A stretch of DNA of 64,000 nucleotides from the NCBI GenBank assembly GCA_001306305.2, contig CP155577.1, positions 744,001 to 808,000 of the forward strand, given 5' to 3'. This document shows positions 16,675-25,250 of the stretch, piece after piece. This DNA is from Citromicrobium bathyomarinum. Lineage in GTDB: Bacteria; Pseudomonadota; Alphaproteobacteria; Sphingomonadales; Sphingomonadaceae. The notes under the pieces were generated by a model. That model ran no database searches. It was not told where the DNA came from and saw only the letters and a list, made by a program, of their open reading frames with translations. The translations under genes were made by a program, and so were the position numbers. How positions within the stretch are numbered: position 1 is the first letter of the stretch; every line of letters begins with the position of its first letter.

Positions 16675-17505
16675 ATGAAGCGCGGACTTCTTCTCGGCAT
16701 TATGGCCTGTCTTGTTCCGGCCCAGAGTGGTGCGGCCAAGGACGAGCCGACAATTGCGCTGCAGGATGTCGAGCGTGCCGACGCGATGGCGATCGCCGAT
16801 CGTCTGCTGCCGCCAGAGATCCTCTCGACCGTGATCGAGGGCACGGTGCGCCGCGTGTGGCTCCCCGGCAACGTGTTTGTCGCAAACTATCGGACCGCTC
16901 CGCGCCCAACCGAACCGGACCTGTGCGAAAGGACGCTCTATTCCGTCCGGATGAGCGGTGGCCAGCCGCCGCCGGGGACGGTCAGTGGCGGTACCGATCT
17001 CACGATAGGCTCGATCGAGGCAACTCAGCTGGAAGCAGTCGTCTTTCCTGCCGCTCGCGCCGATGCGGAAAGCTGCCGCCTGACCGAGGGTTACATTGCG
17101 CTGGGCCCGGGCATGAGTCCGGCCGAGCCGGAGATGAGGCTCGCGGCCTATCGCCGTCTGGTCGAGAGGATGCGCGCCGCGAGGGGGGCCGCGCCGCTGG
17201 AATTCGAGATCGTGTGCAAGCCGCTCGACGATCCTCCATGCACCGACCCGCGGGCCGCGCTGGCCAACCTGCCGCTGGCCGCGCTCTTCAGGATCGATCT
17301 CGATAGTGCGCGCTACGAAATCATCAGCGAAGAGGGCCGCGTGAGCTTCAGGCAGAGGCTGCCGGTCGAACCGGCTCGCGACTACAAAGTGGTGTTCGAA
17401 TTCGGGCCGTCGGACGGGGATGCCATGTCGTGGCGCGTGTCATGGGAGGAGGGCACGCCAGAGCCTGCGATGTTGCTCGAAAGACAGGCGATCATCTATC
17501 ACTAG
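16675..17505 (+). CDS. Secreted protein of unknown function
   Basis: A 276-residue protein with a typical signal peptide (MKRGLLLGIMACLVPAQSGAA). I recognise no family. The mature part has three or four cysteines (PDLCERTLYSV, AESCRLTEGY and FEIVCKPLDDPPC) and alternating hydrophobic strands. The ATG at 16675 is chosen because it starts the signal sequence; an ATG at 16657 would add MCSPPC. It is convergent with the acylase gene. Confidence 0.6.
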   Translation: MKRGLLLGIMACLVPAQSGAAKDEPTIALQDVERADAMAIADRLLPPEILSTVIEGTVRRVWLPGNVFVANYRTAPRPTEPDLCERTLYSVRMSGGQPPPGTVSGGTDLTIGSIEATQLEAVVFPAARADAESCRLTEGYIALGPGMSPAEPEMRLAAYRRLVERMRAARGAAPLEFEIVCKPLDDPPCTDPRAALANLPLAALFRIDLDSARYEIISEEGRVSFRQRLPVEPARDYKVVFEFGPSDGDAMSWRVSWEEGTPEPAMLLERQAIIYH

Positions 17506-17715
17506 CAAGAGGCCGGGTTTTTGGCCGCGAAACTGCGGCCCGGTTATTGCGAAGGCTGTCCTACACGCGCCCATCGCGCTAGCCCCTAAGGCGCTCTTTC
17601 ACACCGTCGATCTGCCGCCGGAAATGCGCCTCAAAAGGTCCGCAGGTTTTCGCCCCCTGGACTGTGTGTCAGGTGTGTCAGGGCCGACCCTCCAGCCGGC
17701 CCCGACAGGTCTTGC
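17506..17715. other. Convergent intergenic region with hairpin and 9-bp tandem repeat
   Basis: This 210-base gap between converging genes contains a GGCCGC/GCGGCC hairpin (17523-17540) inside further complementary GC tracts. It also has two adjacent copies of TGTGTCAGG (17665-17682). I see no gene here. The hairpin may end transcription of the secreted-protein gene. Confidence 0.5.
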
Positions 17716-19974
17716 TCACTCCGCGATTCGCAGCACGTCGCCCTGCCGCGCGGCCTCGATCTCCTCTGCCGAGAAGGGCAGGCGGTTCCATGCCTTGATC
17801 GCGTAGGCCTCGGTCTGGTCCGCGTAGTGCGGAGAGGCGGGGTTGGTCGATTGCGAATAGCTCAGGATCGCGTCGGCCACCGGCCCGTCCTCGTCGAAGC
17901 CGACGATCTGGATGTAGCTGGTTCCGTGGAACGGCGTGATCCCGCCCTCGATCGGGTTGGCATACTGCACGTTGAGGATGCCCGCATCGCCCGGTCCGCC
18001 ATGGATCGGGATCCGCGTGCCGTTGCGCGGTGCGAACTGGACCTCGCCCCACGGCGCGTCGAGCGCGATGCCCTTCGCCTCGACCTCGCCCGCCGCCTCG
18101 ACCAGCGCGGCGAGCAGCTTGGTGCCCGCCTCGCCTTGCGTGTTGAGATCGCGCGGGGTGTTGACCGGGTCGGCGGGGGCGAACGGGGTGCTCCACAGGT
18201 CGGGGCGCTTGCTCACCTTGTCCCAGAAGCTGGTGAAGAGGAATGCGCCGCGGCTGTCGATCTCGACCCGGCGGTCCCACCCCGCGAGCACGCCGCACGC
18301 GGCCTTCGCCGCCGGTTCTGCCTCGCAGATGGATAGCAGCGGGTCGACCACCATCTCCGCCGCGAGGCTGCGGTTGGAGAAGGCCAGCGCCTGCGCGCGC
18401 TCGCGGGTCAGCGGGCCGATCGCCAGCACCGCGTCGGTCTCCTGGAAGTTGGCGCGGGTGCGCAGCGTCACCGGCTCGCCCCAGGCGCCAAGGATGGGGG
18501 AGAGCCGCTTGTTGGGTGCGCTCGCATTGCTCAGCCAGTAGCTGTCGTTGCTGTTGGTCACCGAATCGCGGCGCTGCTGGATCGCCTGCTCGCTGGCGGG
18601 CAGCAGGCCGGGGACGGGCGTGCCCTTCGTGACGGTCCAGTTGCACTCCGACCGGGCGCCGTCGAGCAGCGTCAGGCGCGAGGCGACGAGGCCGGAGAAG
18701 GGCGTGGCGCACTCCGCGACCTTCTCCGCCGACACGTTCGGCACCGAAGTGACATCGGCGTGCAGCGCATTGCCATAACGGTCGGCGACGATCGTGTTGA
18801 CCCAGGGAATGCCCAGCGTCTCGGTCACGGCCTTGCGCACGTCGTCGACATTGGTCGCCTGCGCTATCCGCACCCATGTGCCCAGCGCGCGCTGGTTGGC
18901 GCTGTTCGCGTCGCGCATCGAGAAGGCCATTGTGTCGGTCCACGCGAGACCGACCTGCGGCATCGCCACGAGGGGTCCGTAGATGGTCGAATAGAGCGTG
19001 CGCTCCACCGGCTCCGCCCCATCGGGCATCGGCACGCTGACGGTGCGCTTGGTCATCTCCATCGGCTTGCCGTCGACCAAGTACCGGGTCGGGTTCGCCG
19101 GATCGAGCGCGAGCTGGAACAGCGTGAAGTGCCGCGCGGCGGTGACGGTGTGGGTCCACGCGATGTCGCGGTTGAAGCCCAGCGTCGGGATCGGGCCGCC
19201 CGCCAGCGTGCTGCCCATCACGTCCAGCTTGCCGGGGATGGTGGCGTGGACCTGCCAGAAGCGGTTGGGCCCCTGCCACGGGAAGTGCGGGTTGCCGATC
19301 ACGAGGCCGCGCCCGTCTTGCGTCACGTCTCCGCCGAAGGCCCAGCCGTTGGAGCCCACGCCCATGTCCTCTCGCTCGGGCAGGTCCATCGCGGAGGCCT
19401 GCGCGGGCACACCCGGAGGCGCTGCGTTGGCAATCGCGGGGAGGAAGGGCATCGCGCTCGCCAGCAGCATCTGCTTCTCGGTCAGGCGCAGCATGTCGTC
19501 ATTGGTGATCGGCTTGACCCACGGCTTGCCCCGGCATTCGGCGGGGATGCCTTCGGTGCCAGCGTCACGCAGGAAGCGGTTGTACCCGGCGACATAGCCC
19601 GCCGCGAGGAGGTTCGCCTCGCGCCCCTGGGCACCCGCGCCGGCGCGCAGGCGCGGCAGGTCGATCACGGAGCGCATGAAGACGTCGGAACTGAGGTTGT
19701 CGACCTCCTGAGAGCCGTGGAGCACCGTGCCTTCCGGCCCGAAATACATCGAGCGTTCGCCCCGGATGGTAACGAACTCCTCGGCCAGCAGGCAGAAGTT
19801 GTCCTGCGCATAGGCATAGGCGACGCCGTAGCCGATCCCCTCCCAGCTGTCCGCAGTCACATGCGGAATGCCATAGTCGGTGCGTACGATGGTCGCGTCG
19901 AGATCGTCCTGCGCCTGCGCCGCAACCCCGGTCACAGACGCTGCGGCCAATGCCGCCCAACCGATCATCCTCAT
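17716..19974 (-). CDS. Penicillin acylase family protein (N-terminal nucleophile hydrolase)
   Basis: A 752-residue periplasmic precursor with a signal peptide (WAALAAASVTGVAAQAQ). The alpha-chain region starts ATIVRTDYGIPHVTADSWEGIGYG. The beta chain would begin at Ser208 in GVGSNGWAFGG after self-cleavage, with RGLVIGNPHFPWQGPNRFWQVH downstream. This layout matches the penicillin G acylase, cephalosporin acylase and acyl-homoserine-lactone acylase group. The substrate cannot be told from the sequence; quorum-signal or long-chain amide hydrolysis are candidates. The product would be a heterodimer after removal of a linker. It is the last native gene before the interrupted comM. Confidence 0.9.
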   Translation of the reverse strand: MRMIGWAALAAASVTGVAAQAQDDLDATIVRTDYGIPHVTADSWEGIGYGVAYAYAQDNFCLLAEEFVTIRGERSMYFGPEGTVLHGSQEVDNLSSDVFMRSVIDLPRLRAGAGAQGREANLLAAGYVAGYNRFLRDAGTEGIPAECRGKPWVKPITNDDMLRLTEKQMLLASAMPFLPAIANAAPPGVPAQASAMDLPEREDMGVGSNGWAFGGDVTQDGRGLVIGNPHFPWQGPNRFWQVHATIPGKLDVMGSTLAGGPIPTLGFNRDIAWTHTVTAARHFTLFQLALDPANPTRYLVDGKPMEMTKRTVSVPMPDGAEPVERTLYSTIYGPLVAMPQVGLAWTDTMAFSMRDANSANQRALGTWVRIAQATNVDDVRKAVTETLGIPWVNTIVADRYGNALHADVTSVPNVSAEKVAECATPFSGLVASRLTLLDGARSECNWTVTKGTPVPGLLPASEQAIQQRRDSVTNSNDSYWLSNASAPNKRLSPILGAWGEPVTLRTRANFQETDAVLAIGPLTRERAQALAFSNRSLAAEMVVDPLLSICEAEPAAKAACGVLAGWDRRVEIDSRGAFLFTSFWDKVSKRPDLWSTPFAPADPVNTPRDLNTQGEAGTKLLAALVEAAGEVEAKGIALDAPWGEVQFAPRNGTRIPIHGGPGDAGILNVQYANPIEGGITPFHGTSYIQIVGFDEDGPVADAILSYSQSTNPASPHYADQTEAYAIKAWNRLPFSAEEIEAARQGDVLRIAE

Positions 19975-20059
19975 AGTCCACCCTCTCCTGTGTCTTTTGC
20001 GGGAGGGCTATGGGGCGGGCCGCAACTTTGCAATCCCATTCCCGCGATCGGGCTGGAGG

Positions 20060-20659
20060 CTAGGCGCGCGGTGCCTGCCGCCGATAGCTGAGCGCCTCGG
20101 CCACATGGACCCGGCCGACCTGTTTGCTGTGCGAAAGGTCGGCGATGGTCCGCGCCACCCGCAGCATCCGCACATAGGATCGCGCGGACAGCCGCATCGC
20201 CTCCGCCGCCTGCATCAGCAGCGCGCGGCCTGCCTCATCGGGCGTGGCGAAGCGCTCCAGCATGTCACCGTCGAGCTCGGCATTGGTACGCACGCTGGCC
20301 TCTTCGCCGCGCCTGCCCTGCACCGCGCGAGCCGCCGCGACCCGCGCTGCGACCTCGGCGCTCCCCTCGGCAGGGGGCGGCAGCGCGAGGTCGGCGGCGC
20401 TGACCGGCTCGACCTCGACATGCAGATCGATCCGGTCGAGCATCGGCCCGCTGACCTTGCTCTGGTAATCGGCGGCGCACTTGGGCGCGCGGCTGCAGGC
20501 GAGCGAAGGGTCGCCCAGATGGCCGCAGCGGCACGGGTTCATCGCCGCAATCAGCTGGACTCTCGCGGGGAAGCTGACATGCGCATTGGCGCGCGCCACG
20601 TCGACCTTGCCCGTCTCAAGCGGCTGGCGGAGTGAATCGAGCACCGGGCGCTGGAATTC
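20060..20659 (-). pseudogene. comM: comM/yifB, C-terminal fragment, cut by transposon
   Basis: This frame encodes the C-terminal 197 or so residues of a YifB/ComM Mg-chelatase-like ATPase. It begins in the segment FQRPVLDSLRQPLETG and includes VARANAHVSFPARVQLIAAMNPC, the zinc-like CRCGHLGDP and the terminal HhH-like region RSYVRMLRVARTIADL. ComM is a hexameric helicase that extends DNA uptake-derived strands during natural transformation. The N-terminal part lies 13 kb away at 33865-34781. The Walker A and sensor parts are thus separated, and neither fragment should work alone. Joining both through one copy of TGGAATTC gives 503 codons with no frameshift. Confidence 0.95.
20652..20659. repeat. 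Target-site duplication, left copy (TGGAATTC)
   Basis: Eight bases directly outside the left inverted repeat, repeated exactly at 33865-33872. The comM reading frame needs only one copy. Confidence 0.93.
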
Positions 20660-20685
20660 CGGTATGGTGGAGCTATTGCACCAAA
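20660..20685 (+). repeat. Left terminal inverted repeat of the transposon
   Basis: It starts CGGTATGGTGG and ends GCACCAAA. It matches the reverse complement of 33839-33864 at 25 of 26 positions; the difference is T versus C at position 9. After position 26 the two ends diverge. Confidence 0.93.
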
Positions 20686-20758
20686 TCTGAGATAGAGAGC
20701 TGATCCATAAAGAAAAAGCGCTGTCCGAATCGGATAAAGACCAACCTATGGGGAGCGC

Positions 20759-20790
20759 ATTTTAAGGGTGGGCGAGCCCACCCTTAAAAT
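20759..20790. terminator. Perfect 15-bp palindromic terminator
   Basis: ATTTTAAGGGTGGGC and its exact complement are separated by two bases. It lies just beyond the stop codon of the DUF6471 gene. With A/T-rich arms it can stop transcription in both directions, and it may shield the element from outside transcription. Confidence 0.8.
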
Positions 20791-20811
20791 TTTCGCGGGC
20801 ATGCCCGCCCC

Positions 20812-21123
20812 TCAATTTTCGCTTGCTGGTTTTTTCGCCAAGGCCTGCGCACCATGCTTGCCGATCGCGAATGCGCCGGATCCATCGGGTGCCCCTGGGA
20901 TCTGCAGCCAATCGACTCCCATTGCCGTCATACACTGCAGGAAGAACACGGCGCTAAACTTACCGCGGCTCATCTTGCTCTTGATTGCCCCTTCGGTGTC
21001 CTCGACGCCGATCTCGGCCAGAGCATCCCGCAGCGAGGCATAGGACATCCCACGCGTCATTAGCTGACCCCGAACCAGGTTGCGGGCCAACTGCTCCCAA
21101 TCGTCTTCATGCGTCCTTGTCAT
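20812..21123 (-). CDS. DUF6471 family protein
   Basis: A 103-residue protein with the DUF6471 pattern: DDWEQLARNLVRGQLMTRGM, then YASLRDALAEIGVEDTE and IKSKMSRGKFSAVFFLQCM. The fold looks like a small helix-turn-helix domain similar to phage repressor DNA-binding domains. It is divergent from the IS1595 transposase, with two mirror-image dyads in the shared promoter (21164-21219). It is therefore a reasonable candidate for a regulator of transposition, but no function is established for the family as far as I know. Confidence 0.8.
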   Translation of the reverse strand: MTRTHEDDWEQLARNLVRGQLMTRGMSYASLRDALAEIGVEDTEGAIKSKMSRGKFSAVFFLQCMTAMGVDWLQIPGAPDGSGAFAIGKHGAQALAKKPASEN

Positions 21124-21163
21124 ATGCCAATTATAGAAGCGGGATGCGAACTCGGCAACTCAG

Positions 21164-21219
21164 GTGTCATATACGACACTTTCTGATTGAAATTGGCCGC
21201 TGGGTGTCGTATATGACAC
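21164..21219. promoter_or_regulatory. Paired mirror-image dyads controlling the transposase
   Basis: GTGTCATATACGACAC (21164-21179) and GTGTCGTATATGACAC (21204-21219) are exact reverse complements of each other, spaced 40 bases start to start. Each is itself almost palindromic (GTGTC...GACAC). The second ends four bases before the transposase ATG at 21224. Bound protein would block ribosome or polymerase access. No Shine-Dalgarno sequence is visible for the transposase. Confidence 0.7.
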
Positions 21220-21223
21220 TTCA

Positions 21224-22294
21224 ATGGCCACGCGTGCAACCAAACCATTCAAGCGTAAGAAGCAGGGGCAGCACTGGCTCAAGAATCCTGCCAGCCGCAC
21301 GCTAAGCATCCACGATGTTTTCAGAATGGGCGAAGAGGGCTGTAGAGATTTCTTCTTGCGAGCCAGATGGCCTGACGGAAATCCTGTCTGTCCTGACTGC
21401 GGTTCGCGGCGAACCTACAACATCAAGTCCCAGAACCGATTCAAATGCGCGAACTCGGAGTGCTACAAGTTCTTCTCGATCACCAGCGGGACGATGTTCG
21501 CGCATAAGCGCATAAGCTATCTCGAGCTTATGCTCATCGTCCGCGCCATGGCGGTCCATGCCAAGGGAGCGGCCTCGATCTGGCTCTCCCACGACTACGA
21601 TCACGACTATAAGACTGTCTGGGTGCTGACCGACAAGCTGCGCGAGGTGATGTTCCTCGACCAGGAAGACGTTCAGCTCGTCGGCGAGGTGGAGATCGAT
21701 GGTGCCTACTTCGGGGGCTACCTCAAGCAGGCCAACAAAAAGGACGAGCGGATCGATCGGCGGCGTATTCCCCTCAACGGGCGTAAACGGCAGTGTGTTG
21801 TCCTCCTTCGCGAGAGAGGCGGCCAAGGTCGTCTCCTAACCCGGACTTTCAAAAGCGAACGTCAGGCTGTCTCCTGGATCACCGAGAGCGTTGACCGCAC
21901 CGCCCTAATCCTTGCCGACGAGGGCTCGGGTTGGGAGCCGCTTTATGCCAGCCATCAGCTCGAGCGAGTGAACCACAAGGAAGAATACTGCACCGACGAA
22001 GGTGTCCATACCAACGGCGCCGAAAGTGCTTTCTCCCGCATGCGTAGAGCCGAGATCGGCGTCCACCACCACATTGCTGGAGACTACCTCGATTTCTACG
22101 CCGCAGATGGTGCCTGGCGCGAAGAGAACCGACGTCTCGATGACCGGGCCAAGGTCGAGAAGCTCATCCGCGCTGCAATGGGCCTACCGCCCTCGCGCAC
22201 TTTCGCCGGCTACTGGCAGACATCAGGACCGCGACGCGAGAACGACCGCAATCACGACGTGCTGAGAGCACTCGGTATCAACGACAACGATTAA
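21224..22294 (+). CDS. IS1595 family transposase
   Basis: A 356-residue DDE-type transposase. The N-terminal zinc ribbon is CPDCGSRRTY followed by FKCANSECYKFFSITSGTMF. The catalytic core has EVEIDGAYFGG (first Asp), LILADEGSGWEPL (second Asp) and the IS1595-type end TNGAESAFSRMRRAEIGVHHH with YLDFYAADGAWREENRR. The length is normal for the ISXO2-like group. It probably mobilises the whole 13.2-kb element. The gene starts inside or right beside an operator-like dyad, so expression is likely kept low. Confidence 0.95.
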   Translation: MATRATKPFKRKKQGQHWLKNPASRTLSIHDVFRMGEEGCRDFFLRARWPDGNPVCPDCGSRRTYNIKSQNRFKCANSECYKFFSITSGTMFAHKRISYLELMLIVRAMAVHAKGAASIWLSHDYDHDYKTVWVLTDKLREVMFLDQEDVQLVGEVEIDGAYFGGYLKQANKKDERIDRRRIPLNGRKRQCVVLLRERGGQGRLLTRTFKSERQAVSWITESVDRTALILADEGSGWEPLYASHQLERVNHKEEYCTDEGVHTNGAESAFSRMRRAEIGVHHHIAGDYLDFYAADGAWREENRRLDDRAKVEKLIRAAMGLPPSRTFAGYWQTSGPRRENDRNHDVLRALGINDND

Positions 22295-22415
22295 CGCCCA
22301 CTAGGGCCACATCTCTGGATCCCGACGGTGGGTGACCATCGGAAGGAGATAGATGATGGAAAATGTAATTGGGATTATAGCGCTGGCCTTGTTTTCGCTC
22401 TTGCCAGAAACCGTG

Positions 22416-23309
22416 TCAGGAGATCTGGACCCAACTCCCGTCTTCAACGCGGAACGCCTCGGCTCGGTCGCGGCATTGCCCGGACCCATCCTTGTAGTGC
22501 AGCGCCACATTCAAGCTCCCGTCGGCGGGCACGATGCTCTGACTGGTAACAGAAAGTTCTTCTCCGGCCTGAAGAACGGATCGTCTGAGGGGGAGATCGT
22601 CCCCGCCAATTTTCAAGGCGATATTGGTGGCTACGCCCGTGCCAGCATTGATCAGCCTCAGCTTACCACTTTCGATGCTTCCGGCAGGACGCACGGTAAG
22701 CAGCGGCAGCATGCCTTCCTTCATCAAGCTTACCGCTCTGCTGGCGTCGCGCGCGGCCACAGCAGCAATGGATACGGCCAAGACGGTAGCGACGAAGGCC
22801 AAAGCACTAATAAGGGCCGCGAAAGAGGAGACCCTGTAGTTTTCAGCTCCGATCCGGTTTCCATAACGGGAAGCAGCGACGCTCGCCCATTGAGCACAAA
22901 GATCGGAATATCCCGTATCCATCGGAGGATCTTGGCAAGTGTGTCTATGGTCGTCGGACTCATATTCGGTCCCCTCCTGATCGGCTGGGTTCTCTTTGGT
23001 GGCAAGCCGCTCCTCACGCGATATCGGGAGAACGACGCCATCTTGGGAGGCATCATAACGAATATAGGCTTCGCGGCCTTTATCTACCTCGCCTTCATCC
23101 CCATCGGCTTCCAGAGTTCTTGAAGGCTGGTCCAGTTCCGTGTGAGGTGATGCGGTCATCCGATCATATGCCGCTGACGTTTCGATCGTTCCTTGAACAA
23201 ACAACCAACCGAACACCAAGATCAATAAGATGATGAATATGACCGTTTTGGGATGGCCCCGCATCCATTCCCGGTCCTCTAAAAGTGTTTCTCTCATTGG
23301 CCCCCGCAT
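22416..23309 (-). CDS. Two-segment membrane protein of unknown function
   Basis: A 297-residue protein. A membrane segment at residues about 22-40 (KTVIFIILLILVFGWLFV) is followed by a charged, probably disordered region with a few cysteines. A second segment lies at about 165-190 (ISALAFVATVLAVSIAAVAA), and a C-terminal beta-rich domain of about 95 residues contains LPLLTVRPAGSIESGKLRLINAGTGVATNIALKIGGDDLP. I recognise no named family; similar membrane proteins with a C-terminal beta domain are often seen in accessory islands. Starts at 23309 or 23297 are both possible. It lies between the transposase and hsdM, pointing leftward. Any defence or accessory role is inference. Confidence 0.65.
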   Translation of the reverse strand: MRGPMRETLLEDREWMRGHPKTVIFIILLILVFGWLFVQGTIETSAAYDRMTASPHTELDQPSRTLEADGDEGEVDKGREAYIRYDASQDGVVLPISREERLATKENPADQEGTEYESDDHRHTCQDPPMDTGYSDLCAQWASVAASRYGNRIGAENYRVSSFAALISALAFVATVLAVSIAAVAARDASRAVSLMKEGMLPLLTVRPAGSIESGKLRLINAGTGVATNIALKIGGDDLPLRRSVLQAGEELSVTSQSIVPADGSLNVALHYKDGSGQCRDRAEAFRVEDGSWVQIS

Positions 23310-24295
23310 GACGCAGTCCGGCTAAGATTCGGTGAATCACAGGCATTCCGCATGCCGCCAACTCCCCAACAACTCTGAAGGATTAGCTCCATGGCTCCCA
23401 ATACTCGCGCCGCTGCCCGCGGCCGCGCGCCATCCTCCGCTTGGCTGTCACGCAACACGCATCCTATAAGCCCCCCTAAACAGGGGAAATCTTCCATGCA
23501 GAACAATAAGGTCCGCGAACTCGCCAACTTCATCTGGAACACCGCGGATACTCTCAGAGGCAAATTCAAGGCACATGATTACGGCAAGGTGATCCTGCCT
23601 TTCTTCGTGCTGCGACGCCTCGACTGCCTCCTCGCTGAGACCCAGGAAGCCACGATCGAGATGGCTGACACACTGCCCGAAGGCATTGACGAGGATACGC
23701 GCGACCTGCTGCTCTTCGACGTCGCGAACGCCGGGAAAGTCTACAACTTATCTCCGCTTACTTTCGCCAGGATCAAGGGACAGAACCCCTCCGACCTTCA
23801 CGACAACCTCATCGCTTACATCACTGGCTTCTCAGCCAACATGCGTGACATCTTCATCGACAAGTTCAAGTTCCTCGAGCAGCTCAAGGAACTGAAAGAT
23901 CACGACATCTTGTGGGAAGTATTCGAACAGTTCACTGACGTCGACCTTAGCCCGAACGAAGTTTCCAACCTTGAGATGGGTTACGCATTCGAGGAACTGA
24001 TACGCCGCTTCTCGGAGCAGTCCAACGAGACGGCTGGTGAGCATTTTACGCCGCGTGAAGTCGTCCACCTAATCGTCGACTTGCTCATCGCCAATGACAA
24101 GGCTCTGACTGGCCGCGGACTTATCCGCACCGTCTATGACCCAGCCTGTGGCACAGGCGGGATCCTGTCGATCGCCGAAGCAGAAATTAAAGCAATCAAC
24201 GAAGGGGTGCGGGTCGAACTCTACGGTCAGGAACAGAACAAAGAGTCCTATGCGATCTGCCGCTCCGATATGTTGGTGACCGGGCACGACCCTGA

Positions 24296-25250
24296 GAGCC
24301 TGACTCAGAAGTTTATGCGATCTGGCAGTGGCTTGCGATGAGGCGGGTGAGGCGGCGGATGTGGGCGATGGTAGTCCATGCGGTGGAACTTTCGATAGTT
24401 CTTTCCCAGTCCTTTGCGAGCCGTCGACATCTGCCGAGCCAGGCGAAGGTGCGCTCGACCACCCAGCGGCGCGGGAGCAGAACAAAGCCCCTGGCGGTGT
24501 CGCAGCGGCGCACGATCTCGAGCGTCCATTGCCCATGCCCTTGAAGCGCGCCGATGAGCTTGTCGCCTGCGTAGCCCCCATCGGCGAAGAGGTGGCGCAG
24601 CCACGGGAAGCGGTAGCGGATTGCCTTGATGAGATCGACCGCCCCGTCGCGATCCTGAATGCTGGCAGCGTGGATGGTGACGAACAACATCAGTCCGAGC
24701 GTATCGGTGATGATGTGACGCTTGCGTCCCATGATCTTCTTGCCCGCATCGTAGCCCCGTGGGCCGCCACTCTCGGTGGTCTTGACGCTCTGGCTATCGA
24801 TCACCCCGGCGCTGGGGCTGGCCTCGCGCCCTTCGATCTGGCGCGCAGCCATCACCAGCAGGTGATTGATCGTCTGCCATAGGCCGCTGTCGCGCCAGGC
24901 ATAGAAATAGCGTTGAACCGTCGAGAGCGGAGGGAAATCCTTGGGCAGCATCCGCCATTGGCAACCGCTTGTTGCCAGATAGAGGATCGCGTTCATCACC
25001 TCGCGCAGGTCGGCGCAGCGCGGCCTGCCGCCAGGTTTCGCGGGCGGCAACAGAGGCTCGATCAAGGCCCACTCGGCATCGCGCAAATCGCTTGGATAAC
25101 GTAGACCCGGGCGGCTATGCTGCTGCCGGGAGGTATCGGTCCACATCGCTTATTCCTCGGTCGTTTCTGGCGAAACCCCGGAATCAGCGATGCACCAGCG
25201 CGTCAAGCGCAACCAGCTGATATCTCCCAACTACTTTTGAAGACAGGCTC
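24296..25250 (-). mobile_element. IS5-family insertion sequence (IS427-like) in hsdM
   Basis: The ends are GAGCCTGACTC on the left and the inverted AGACAGGCTC on the right, imperfect inverted repeats. The target CTGAG (matching CTNAG) appears on both sides (24292-24296 and 25250-25254), consistent with a TGA duplication as in the IS427 group. The length is about 955 bp with one transposase gene on the minus strand. Confidence 0.9.
24313..25146 (-). CDS. IS5 family transposase
   Basis: A 277-residue transposase. The N-terminal DUF4096-like part is RYPSDLRDAEWALIEPLLPP with GGRPRCADLREVMNAILYL and the GCQWRMLPKDFPP motif. The DDE core is GVIDSQSVKT (Asp), HLFADGGYAGDKL (Asp) and RWVVERTFAWLGRCRRLAKDWER (Glu). 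It is uninterrupted and full length, so the IS may still be active. It is read opposite to hsdM. Confidence 0.95.
   Translation of the reverse strand: MWTDTSRQQHSRPGLRYPSDLRDAEWALIEPLLPPAKPGGRPRCADLREVMNAILYLATSGCQWRMLPKDFPPLSTVQRYFYAWRDSGLWQTINHLLVMAARQIEGREASPSAGVIDSQSVKTTESGGPRGYDAGKKIMGRKRHIITDTLGLMLFVTIHAASIQDRDGAVDLIKAIRYRFPWLRHLFADGGYAGDKLIGALQGHGQWTLEIVRRCDTARGFVLLPRRWVVERTFAWLGRCRRLAKDWERTIESSTAWTTIAHIRRLTRLIASHCQIA

Noticed and set aside
17665-17682. CRISPR-like repeat
   Set aside because: Only two copies with no spacer between them, and no cas genes in the window.
22353-23123. Plus-strand frame opposite the island membrane protein
   Set aside because: The minus-strand frame is longer and has well-formed membrane segments and a plausible beta domain; the plus frame has no coherent pattern apart from one hydrophobic stretch.
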